A DNA stretch of 8,082 nucleotides from Clostridiales bacterium (GCA_019418195.1 DYCJ01000022.1:10989-19070), one strand, 5' to 3'; shown: positions 1 to 4,533, counted from the stretch's first letter. The notes: generated from the sequence alone by a model not told the origin. Made by a program: numbers and translations.

Positions 1-165
1 GTACATGGCGGCGGGGCAGTTCCTGCATGAATTGTGATCCGTGAGGGCGATCACGTCCAGCCCTTTGACTGCGGCCATCCCGACGATATTGGCAGGAGTC
101 ATATCGTCATCCCCGCAGGGAGAGAGACAGGAGTGGATATGCAGGTCATAGCAGAGCGGGATCAT
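1..165 (-). CDS. PHP-domain metal-dependent phosphoesterase, N-terminal part
   Basis: The reading frame starts at ATG 165-163 and runs off the left edge, giving 55 residues. Two metal-binding signatures of the PHP (polymerase and histidinol phosphatase) fold are visible: DLHIHS at residues 7-12 (His9, His11) and LTDHN at 41-45 (Asp43, His44). This grouping is typical of small PHP phosphoesterases that cleave phosphoester bonds in nucleotides or nucleic acids; the actual substrate cannot be told. Cys13 and Cys17 sit directly beside the first metal motif (HSCLSPCGDDD). The start overlaps the stop of the upstream DRTGG gene by four bases (ATGA, 165-162), so translation is probably coupled and it is the last gene seen in the minus-strand operon. 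The family call is strong; a role in hydrogenase signalling is inferred only from the operon. Confidence 0.85.
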   Translation of the reverse strand, partial: MIPLCYDLHIHSCLSPCGDDDMTPANIVGMAAVKGLDVIALTDHNSCRNCPAAMY

Positions 166-494
166 AATGCACCTGCCTCGTAGATTTCGAGGCCGATATC
201 AAATACAGGGAGTTCAGTTGAGAGTATGGCGATCCCTTCTTCCTCTGCTTTCGCCAGAGTACCCTCATCCATCCCGATACCCTCTGCCAGTACGATACAC
301 GCCACGTCTGCAAGAGTGGCTACGGCGAGAGTATTTTTATTTCCCATAACCGTTACCCAGACACTGCCGGCAGGCGCCTTTCCCATGGCGATGCTCAGGA
401 GATCGCAGCAGAATACTTTTGATATTTCCCGTTCAGGATTGCCTTTTACAAGAACTTCGTATTCCGGAAGTTCCAGTATAGTCTGTAATTTCAT
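162..494 (-). CDS. Stand-alone DRTGG-domain protein (second of two)
   Basis: This is a 110-residue protein consisting of little more than one DRTGG-type domain, an alpha/beta fold often found next to CBS domains or in phosphotransacetylase-like and pyrophosphatase proteins, where a nucleotide or regulatory role is suspected. The start MKLQTILEL at 494 is preferred over an ATG at 560, because the latter lies inside the upstream gene and AGGAG at 513-509 precedes the 494 start, although its 14-nt spacing is long. Features seen are an N-terminal LPEYEVLVKG, a central VMGNKNTLAVATLADVACIVLAEG core and a C-terminal AILSTELPVFDIG segment. The DRTGG tetrapeptide itself is not visible, as in other short members. 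It lies 22 bp after the HydS-like gene and overlaps the PHP start. It is distantly similar to the product at 2405-2749 (compare VFDIGLEIYEAGA with MFTTCGILYENGL). Biochemical function is unknown. Confidence 0.75.
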   Translation of the reverse strand: MKLQTILELPEYEVLVKGNPEREISKVFCCDLLSIAMGKAPAGSVWVTVMGNKNTLAVATLADVACIVLAEGIGMDEGTLAKAEEEGIAILSTELPVFDIGLEIYEAGAL

Positions 495-516
495 CTCTTT
501 TTCAGATTCTCCTTTC

Positions 517-1923
517 TTACCGCGGCTGCCGCAGATTACCGGGTACGCCGAAAGAGGCAAGCTCTGTTGTCAATTCCTTAATATATCTGTGGAGCATTTC
601 GTCTTCTTCTTCGGTCAATGACTTCCCTGCTTTCTCTCCCTGTGTCAGTGATTCGATCTTCTGTGAGAGATCGGCGATGTTTGAGCGCAGGACATAGATA
701 CAGTCGTTGGGCGCTGCTTCCCCGCGGACAATGTCCTCTGCAAGTGTCTGACAGGTAGGAGCGCCGCAGGAACCGCAGTCAAGCCCGGGAAACCTGGAGG
801 TCAGCTTCTCTACATCGCCCATCATTTTCAGGCTCTCTTTAAAGGTATTGCCAAGGCGGAAGACCGGTTCATATTCGATATCGTCCGCCCAGTATATATT
901 CCGGATCTCAGGAGTGTCATCCAGATGGCTTTTTGAGACCGGCTGATATTTTGTCAGACGCTTTGTCTTCGTCATGGCGATATAGGCGTTCTCAACGGTG
1001 AGCGTACCGCCCACACATCCTCCGCTGCACGCGTTCAGTTCCACGAAAGTGAGTCCGTGAAGTTTTTCGTCCTCCAGTTCTTCCAGCACTCTCAGGATAT
1101 TTACGATGCCGTCCGCCGCAAGATAACTGTCTGCGAGGAGTCCTCCGGCCTCGCCTCCCGCATTGCTCCAGCCGATGCCGATACGTCCGGAACGGGACAG
1201 AGGCTTTAACTGACTTTCATCATGCTTCATGTGGGGAAGCAGGAGCGGATATACGTCCTTGATCGCTACTACATTGTCTATATTGCTCTTTTCGATCCCG
1301 AGCGGAGCTTTTGCATAAGATACTTTAGAGGGGCAGGGGGAGATAAAGATGATCCCGATCTCCTCTGGTTTCAGTCCGGTTTTCTTCACTGCCTGAGCCC
1401 GTGCGATCTCTGCTGCCACTTCCACCGGCGCCTTGATGGGCAGAAGACGGGAAATGAGAGCGGGAAACTTTACCCGGATCAGCCGGATCACAGACGGACA
1501 GGCAGAACTGATAAACGGAGCCTCATCCATGTGCTGTTTGATATATGATCGGGAAGCCTCCGATACCAATTCGGCAGCGGCACTGACCTCATATACATCG
1601 TCGAATCCCAGTTTCAGCAGAGCGTTCAGCACGATGTCCACATTTGTCAGGTTATTGTACTGCGCATAGAGCGAAGGGGCCGGCAGGGCTACCGTATATT
1701 CAAAATTGTTGATCACGGAAAGCGGATCATAAACCGGGATCTTAGCGTGATGCGGACAGTAGCGGATGCACCTGCCGCAGTCGATACAGAACTTATCTAT
1801 GATATGTGCTTTGCCGTTATGTACCCGGATCGCCTGAGTGGGGCAGTACTTGATACAGTTGATACAGCCCTGGCAGACAGATTCCCGGAGCCGTACAGAG
1901 CGTATGAATTTATTGCTGACCAC
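517..1923 (-). CDS. HydS-like sensory [FeFe]-hydrogenase homologue, remodelled H-cluster
   Basis: This 468-residue iron-sulfur protein begins with two [4Fe-4S] ferredoxin motifs (Cys17, 20, 23, 27 and Cys46, 49, 52, 56). A hydrogenase large-subunit-like domain follows (about 75-310), then a CxxCx4C...C Fe-S domain as in RnfB/CODH-type proteins (Cys383, 386, 391, 408), then a charged, probably helical tail (409-455). The three H-cluster loops are recognisable but altered: SSACPSV (139-145), SPCPSK (195-200) and NACSGGCVGG (297-306). All four cubane cysteine positions remain (Cys142, 197, 299, 303), but the proton-shuttle position is Ala141, the Met of MPC is Ser195 and the GGGQP end of loop three is missing. 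Ala at the shuttle site is reported for the putative sensor HydS of Thermotoga maritima. I infer a redox or H2 sensor rather than a turnover enzyme. No signal peptide or membrane segment is seen, so it should be cytoplasmic. The start is GTG at 1923. I do not assign a firm gene symbol, because no PAS domain is visible. Confidence 0.82.
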   Translation of the reverse strand: MVSNKFIRSVRLRESVCQGCINCIKYCPTQAIRVHNGKAHIIDKFCIDCGRCIRYCPHHAKIPVYDPLSVINNFEYTVALPAPSLYAQYNNLTNVDIVLNALLKLGFDDVYEVSAAAELVSEASRSYIKQHMDEAPFISSACPSVIRLIRVKFPALISRLLPIKAPVEVAAEIARAQAVKKTGLKPEEIGIIFISPCPSKVSYAKAPLGIEKSNIDNVVAIKDVYPLLLPHMKHDESQLKPLSRSGRIGIGWSNAGGEAGGLLADSYLAADGIVNILRVLEELEDEKLHGLTFVELNACSGGCVGGTLTVENAYIAMTKTKRLTKYQPVSKSHLDDTPEIRNIYWADDIEYEPVFRLGNTFKESLKMMGDVEKLTSRFPGLDCGSCGAPTCQTLAEDIVRGEAAPNDCIYVLRSNIADLSQKIESLTQGEKAGKSLTEEEDEMLHRYIKELTTELASFGVPGNLRQPR

Positions 1924-1931
1924 AGGATGTC

Positions 1932-1939
1932 CCTCCTTT
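1932..1939 (-). promoter_or_regulatory. Ribosome binding site fixing a GTG start
   Basis: On the minus strand AAAGGAGG lies eight bases before GTG at 1923. This strong Shine-Dalgarno sequence at ideal spacing supports the GTG as the true start of the HydS-like gene, and it leaves a complete first ferredoxin motif 16 residues downstream. Confidence 0.8.
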
Positions 1940-1968
1940 CCCTGAAGCAGTTGTATATATGAAGACAG

Positions 1969-1995
1969 AAGTCCGTATCTTTTACAGACGGACTT
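1969..1995 (-). repeat. Intra-operon inverted repeat (8-bp stem, 11-nt loop)
   Basis: AAGTCCGT at 1969-1976 and ACGGACTT at 1988-1995 are perfect inverted copies around an 11-base loop. In the minus-strand transcript the hairpin covers the last codons and the TAA stop (1984-1982) of the RsbW-like gene, with the stop in the loop. No uridine tract follows it, so it is not a standard terminator. It could be a processing, stability or attenuation element between the ATPase and HydS-like genes. Confidence 0.5.
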
Positions 1996-2404
1996 TCATG
2001 GTAATTGTAGTACCCTGTCCTACTACAGTGTCGATATGCATTTCGTCAGAATACCGTTTCATATTCGGAAGGCCCATTCCTGCCCCGAATCCAAGGGACC
2101 GCACTTCTTCCCTTGCCGTGGAGAAGCCTTCCTGCATGGCCTGACTGATATCAGGAATACCGGGCCCTGTATCTGCGAGAACCATGGTGATATCCGTGTC
2201 GGAGATTGTAACCGTGATCGTGCCGCCGTCTGCGTGGATGACCATATTGATCTCACCCTCATACATGGCGATCGCTGTCTTGCGGATGACATCGCTGGCA
2301 ACCCCCAGCATTTTCAGTTTGTTTTTGACGGAACTGCTGGCCTCCCCGGCACGGGTAAAATCATTTCCGTCAATTACATATGTAAAGATAAGCTGATCTC
2401 CCAT
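1982..2404 (-). CDS. RsbW/SpoIIAB-like GHKL ATPase (anti-sigma-factor-type serine kinase)
   Basis: This 140-residue single-domain protein has the GHKL ATPase fold. The N-box is seen as E49-G-E-I-N53 within AMYEGEINMVIHA, with Glu49 as likely general base and Asn53 as Mg-ATP ligand. The G1 box is DTGPGIP (78-84), the G2 box GFGAGMGLPNMKRY (105-118) and the final strand GQGTTITMKV. This compact form without a dimerisation or receiver domain resembles the partner-switching kinases RsbW, SpoIIAB and RsbT, which phosphorylate STAS antagonists or bind sigma factors. No STAS protein, sigma factor or PP2C phosphatase is visible in the window, so the partner is unknown. ATG 2404 follows the upstream DRTGG stop with no gap (TGAATG), and a purine-rich GAGGGGG about eight bases before the start could serve as ribosome binding site. 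Its place between a DRTGG protein and the HydS-like sensor suggests signal transmission, which is inference. Confidence 0.85.
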   Translation of the reverse strand: MGDQLIFTYVIDGNDFTRAGEASSSVKNKLKMLGVASDVIRKTAIAMYEGEINMVIHADGGTITVTISDTDITMVLADTGPGIPDISQAMQEGFSTAREEVRSLGFGAGMGLPNMKRYSDEMHIDTVVGQGTTITMKVRL

Positions 2405-2749
2405 TCAGGCACCCCCTCTGAGTCCGTTTTCGTACAGGATGCCGCAGGTAGTGAACATATAATGTCCTGTTGCCAGAACAGCGATGGATTTGCCTCTTGC
2501 CAGCGCCAGCATATTTTCGTCCGGGAGCTTGCCGCGGACAAAGATAATACAGCAGATATCCAGCATTTCAGCCGTACGCACTACCTGCGGATTGCAAAGT
2601 CCGGTGATGAGCACGGAACATTTGCCGCAGTAGGCAAGGACATCGCTCATCATATCTGCCGAAAAAACGAATTGTACATCCAGATCAGCAAGTTCCTCTC
2701 CATACAGGAACTGTGCGTCAAGGGCTCTCTGCATATCTCTGATCGTCAT
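2405..2749 (-). CDS. Stand-alone DRTGG-domain protein (first of two, operon leader gene)
   Basis: This 114-residue protein is the first gene of the minus-strand operon. It shows the same small alpha/beta DRTGG-type layout as the downstream paralogue: a VQFVFSADMMSDVLAY stretch, a central LITGLCNPQVVRTAEMLDICCIIFV core and a C-terminal IAVLATGHYMFTTCGILYENGL segment. It is unusually cysteine-rich for its size, with six Cys (Cys41, 44, 52, 66, 67 and 102 by my count), whereas the paralogue has three. A ligand, thiol or metal role is possible but not shown. AGGAGG at 2759-2754 lies only four bases before ATG 2749, a short but usable spacing. A well-formed promoter lies about 80 bp upstream. Its stop abuts the start of the RsbW-like gene, which implies coupled translation. 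Function is unknown; domain membership is judged from overall pattern rather than from an intact DRTGG motif. Confidence 0.72.
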   Translation of the reverse strand: MTIRDMQRALDAQFLYGEELADLDVQFVFSADMMSDVLAYCGKCSVLITGLCNPQVVRTAEMLDICCIIFVRGKLPDENMLALARGKSIAVLATGHYMFTTCGILYENGLRGGA

Positions 2750-2784
2750 AAGTCCTCCTCAAAGAATAAAAATCGAACATTTTT

Positions 2785-2822
2785 GTAGCAGTTCAGCTGT
2801 CGGGAATGAGAAGAACTGCTAC
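2785..2822. repeat. Perfect 10-bp inverted repeat in the minus-operon leader
   Basis: GTAGCAGTTC (2785-2794) and GAACTGCTAC (2813-2822) are exact inverted copies separated by 18 bases. With the predicted minus-strand transcription start near 2826, the stem would begin within the first few bases of the mRNA. It could be a 5'-stabilising hairpin or a repressor site just downstream of the promoter. No uridine tract follows it on the minus strand, so a terminator is unlikely. Confidence 0.65.
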
Positions 2823-2832
2823 TGTTTCAGTC

Positions 2833-2861
2833 AGTATAACATCTGCAAAATTAAAAAGCAA
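2833..2861 (-). promoter_or_regulatory. Sigma-A type promoter of the minus-strand operon
   Basis: Read on the minus strand, TTGCTT (2861-2856), a 17-base spacer and TATACT (2838-2833) form a housekeeping promoter. The -10 hexamer matches five of six consensus positions and is preceded by TGT (2841-2839), an extended -10. The -35 is weak (TTG only). The predicted start is near 2826, giving a leader of about 77 nt before ATG 2749. Confidence 0.65.
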
Positions 2862-2906
2862 TAATTGTATAAACAGCAATTGGCAAACAATAAAATTGCA
2901 TAAATA
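2861..2906. repeat. Imperfect 15-bp direct repeat with 31-bp period
   Basis: ATAATTGTATAAACA (2861-2875) and AAAATTGCATAAATA (2892-2906) match at 12 of 15 positions and lie 31 bp apart, about three helical turns. The pair lies immediately upstream of the minus-strand -35 box and flanks a TTGGCA at 2880-2885. It could be a tandem activator or repressor site, or AT-rich UP-like sequence. The AT richness makes chance similarity possible. Confidence 0.35.
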
Positions 2907-2908
2907 TT
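2880..2908 (+). promoter_or_regulatory. Possible distal plus-strand promoter for the hyd operon
   Basis: TTGGCA (2880-2885, five of six to the -35 consensus) is followed after 17 bases by AATATT (2903-2908, four of six to the -10). This is a weak candidate and would give a leader of roughly 160 nt. It overlaps the phased direct repeat, so a protein bound there would occlude it. Confidence 0.25.
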
Positions 2909-2971
2909 CCGAAAAAATAACAGGCATTTAAAGTATAGACAAAATTTTCATTCTTTTAAGTGGCATATTGG

Positions 2972-2989
2972 GATATCGTGTGATATCAT
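2972..2989 (+). promoter_or_regulatory. Candidate extended -10 promoter of the hyd operon with GATATC dyad
   Basis: TGATATCAT (2981-2989) is a TG-n extended -10 with hexamer TATCAT, matching five of six consensus positions. No good -35 lies 17 bp upstream (TGGCAT at 2961-2966), so activation may be needed. GATATC occurs at 2972-2977 and 2982-2987, separated by GTGT, giving a 16-bp symmetric site whose half-sites lie one helical turn apart and overlap the -10. Transcription would start near 2996, giving a leader of about 80 nt. Confidence 0.4.
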
Positions 2990-3015
2990 TGTCTTAATGA
3001 GCACTAAAGTGGTAA

Positions 3016-3049
3016 CGGTTCAGCTGCGCCATCCCCGGCGGATGAACTG
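3016..3049 (+). repeat. Leader hairpin upstream of hydC
   Basis: CGGTTCA (3016-3022) pairs with TGAACTG (3043-3049), allowing one G-U. An inner CGCC/GGCG stem (3027-3030 with 3037-3040) closes on a six-base loop. The structure lies in the predicted hydC leader, ending 15 bases before the ribosome binding site. Its arms share GTTCAGCTG and GAACTG with the inverted repeat at 2785-2822. Confidence 0.45.
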
Positions 3050-3064
3050 TAGCCAAAACAGAAG

Positions 3065-3070
3065 TGGAGG
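3065..3070 (+). promoter_or_regulatory. Ribosome binding site deciding the hydC start
   Basis: TGGAGG lies seven bases before ATG 3078. The in-frame ATG at 2997 has no such site, and the extra residues it would add do not resemble the NuoE family, so 3078 is taken as the start. Confidence 0.8.
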
Positions 3071-3077
3071 TTGGAGA

Positions 3078-3572
3078 ATGACAGCGAAGAAGAAAACAGT
3101 TCCGTTTTCCGGAACGAAAGAGCAGGAGGAAGAGCTCTTAAAAGTGATCGACGAGCTTCGGGACGAAAAAGGTGCACTAATGCCGATCCTGCAGAAAGCA
3201 CAGGACATATACGGCTATCTTCCTTATGAAGTCCAGAAAATGATTTCAGACCGGACAGGAATCCCTCTGGAGAAGATTTATGGCGTGACTACATTTTATT
3301 CGCAGTTTACGCTGAATCCGAAAGGAAAGTACAGGATTTCTGTCTGTCTTGGTACGGCGTGTTACGTAAAGGGGTCCGGGGAAATCTATAACGCGCTGAT
3401 GGAGAAACTTGGAATCGAGGGCGGAGAGTGCACGCCGGACGGGAAATTCTCACTGGATGCGTGCCGATGCGTGGGAGCCTGCGGACTCGCACCGGTCATG
3501 ATGATCAATGATGAAGTCTATGGGCGTCTTACTGTGGACGACATAGACGGCATCCTGGCGCAGTACGAATAA
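3078..3572 (+). CDS. hydC: HydC, NuoE-like [2Fe-2S] subunit of electron-bifurcating [FeFe]-hydrogenase
   Basis: This 164-residue member of the complex I 24-kDa (NuoE) thioredoxin-like ferredoxin family is close to full family length. An N-terminal helical part (about 14-70) contains the family signature LMPILQKAQDIYGYLP, followed by GVTTFYSQF (69-77). The [2Fe-2S] ligands are Cys90 and Cys95 (SVCLGTACYVKG) and Cys131 and Cys135 (CRCVGACGLAPV), with an extra Cys129 just before the third ligand. HydC docks on HydB and is part of the HydABC complex that couples NADH and reduced ferredoxin oxidation to H2 formation, or the reverse. It is the first gene of the plus-strand operon; three bases separate its stop from the next start. 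The start is fixed by a Shine-Dalgarno sequence at 3065-3070. Confidence 0.93.
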   Translation: MTAKKKTVPFSGTKEQEEELLKVIDELRDEKGALMPILQKAQDIYGYLPYEVQKMISDRTGIPLEKIYGVTTFYSQFTLNPKGKYRISVCLGTACYVKGSGEIYNALMEKLGIEGGECTPDGKFSLDACRCVGACGLAPVMMINDEVYGRLTVDDIDGILAQYE

Positions 3573-3575
3573 GCC

Positions 3576-4136
3576 ATGATGCCGGAGATATCTCTGAATA
3601 TCCTGGATGTTGCCGAAAATTCTGTGCGGGCGAAAGCGTCGCTGATCGAGATCACAGTGTCGGTGAAGCCAAAAGAAGATACCTTGTCGGTTGTTATCCG
3701 CGATGACGGGTGCGGGATGACGGCAGATCAGGTAAAACGTGCGCAGGATCCGTTTTTTACTACAAGGACGACGAGGATTGTAGGCCTCGGGCTCCCGTTT
3801 TTTAAGCAGGCGGCGGAGAGCACGGGAGGAACATTCCGGATTGATTCAGAAAAAGGAAAAGGAACAACAGTAGAAGCCGTATTTATCCTGTCACATATTG
3901 ACAGGATGCCGTTGGGGGATATCAGTTCCACCATACATACCCTGATCGTGTTCAACGAGCAGATCGATTTTAAGTATACCTATGAATATGATGACAGGGG
4001 CTTTATCCTTGATACCAGGGAAATGCGTGAGATGCTGGGAGACGAGATCTCCTTTATGGAACCGGAAGTGTCACTGTTTATCTGGGAGTATCTGGATAAT
4101 AATAAACAGGAGGCGGACGGCGGAGTTGACGTTTGA
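3576..4136 (+). CDS. Hydrogenase-operon GHKL ATPase (HydE-like of acetogens)
   Basis: This 186-residue protein starts with ISLNILDVAENSVRAKA. The GHKL ATP-binding fold is clear: N-box ending in Asn15, G1 box DDGCGM (43-48), an ATP-lid stretch DPFFTTRTTRIVGLGL (58-73) and KGKGTTVEAVF (93-103). There is no dimerisation-phosphotransfer helix or sensor domain. The residue four before Asn15, where MutL-type ATPases keep a catalytic Glu, is Asp11. A tail of about 70 residues (117-186) follows the ATPase core and has no motif I know. Homologous genes occur inside hydrogenase operons of other Clostridia, and I recall the acetogen gene being named hydE; this is unrelated to the HydE radical-SAM maturase. 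Its role is unknown. ATG 3576 is followed directly by ATG 3579 and either could be used; no clear Shine-Dalgarno is seen three bases after hydC, so translational coupling is likely. Confidence 0.85.
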   Translation: MMPEISLNILDVAENSVRAKASLIEITVSVKPKEDTLSVVIRDDGCGMTADQVKRAQDPFFTTRTTRIVGLGLPFFKQAAESTGGTFRIDSEKGKGTTVEAVFILSHIDRMPLGDISSTIHTLIVFNEQIDFKYTYEYDDRGFILDTREMREMLGDEISFMEPEVSLFIWEYLDNNKQEADGGVDV

Positions 4137-4152
4137 GAAGAGGAGGAACCAT

Positions 4153-4533
4153 ATGAAATCTCTTGAAGAATTACGTGCGATCCGGGCAAAAATGCAGGGA
4201 AAAGTCGGAGTGCGCGCGGAAAATGAAAATCAGATCCGTGTGGTCGTAGGAATGGCTACGTGCGGGATCGCAAGCGGAGCAAGGCCGGTCCTGACCGCGC
4301 TTTCCGACGCGGTCCAGGAACAAAATCTGAGCGAGAAGATCTGCGTGACGCAGACCGGCTGTATCGGCCTGTGCCAGTACGAACCTATCGTGGAAGTGAT
4401 GGAACCGGGAAAAGATAAAGTGACTTATGTGAAGATGACTCCTGAGAAAGCGCTGGAGGTACTGCGTCTTCACCTGCTGGGCGGACAGGTAGTGACCAAA
4501 TATACTCTGGGCGCAGCACAGAACAGCCTGTAA
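4153..4533 (+). CDS. Thioredoxin-like [2Fe-2S] ferredoxin-related protein (HydD-like)
   Basis: This 126-residue protein has a short charged N-terminus (1-25) and a thioredoxin-like ferredoxin domain, as found at the N-terminus of HydB. The usual four ligands are in a Cx4C plus CxxxC pattern. Here Val32 stands where the first Cys would be, while Cys37 (MATCGIASGAR) and Cys70/Cys74 (QTGCIGLCQYEP) remain. Cys64 (KICVTQTGC) is a possible substitute ligand. A normal [2Fe-2S] cluster is therefore uncertain. The gene has AGGAGG at 4141-4146 six bases before ATG 4153, and 38 bp separate it from hydB. Its position between the GHKL ATPase and hydB matches the gene I recall as hydD in acetogens, whose product was reported to copurify with the hydrogenase. 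It may be an accessory subunit or docking protein. Confidence 0.82.
   Translation: MKSLEELRAIRAKMQGKVGVRAENENQIRVVVGMATCGIASGARPVLTALSDAVQEQNLSEKICVTQTGCIGLCQYEPIVEVMEPGKDKVTYVKMTPEKALEVLRLHLLGGQVVTKYTLGAAQNSL

Larger units (their letters stand above)
2750..3077. other. Divergent intergenic control region
   Basis: These 328 bp separate the two divergent operons. The centre (about 2840-2960) is very AT-rich, unlike the flanking genes. It holds a minus-strand promoter, candidate plus-strand promoter elements, two leader hairpins, a phased direct repeat and a GATATC dyad, each listed separately. No tRNA, riboswitch of a class I recognise or convincing small ORF is seen. The reading frame from ATG 2997 into hydC lacks a ribosome binding site and is not taken as coding upstream of 3078. 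Confidence 0.85.

Noticed and set aside
162..560. Upstream start at 560 for the second DRTGG protein.
   Set aside because: The extra 22 residues would overlap the C-terminus of the HydS-like gene and do not fit the domain. ATG 494 gives the usual family length.
2036..2788. A 250-codon open frame on the plus strand opposite the RsbW-like and first DRTGG genes.
   Set aside because: It lies wholly antisense to two well-supported genes, has no ribosome binding site and its product shows no recognisable domain. It is a shadow of minus-strand codon bias.
2785..2822. Rho-independent terminator.
   Set aside because: The stem has no following T-tract on either strand in the correct direction, and it lies in a leader, not after a gene.
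2840..2960. Binding site for the redox repressor Rex, expected for an NADH-linked hydrogenase operon.
   Set aside because: No clear TTGTTAA-N4-TTAACAA or close variant is found. TTGTTTG-type fragments on the minus strand lack the matching half-site.
2955..2980. Sigma-54 promoter (TGGCA at 2961-2965).
   Set aside because: The GC element needed at about -12 with fixed spacing is missing; ATTGGGATATCG follows instead.
2997..3077. N-terminal extension of HydC from ATG 2997.
   Set aside because: There is no Shine-Dalgarno before 2997, the added 27 residues do not fit NuoE proteins and the region contains a leader hairpin. ATG 3078 has an ideal ribosome binding site.
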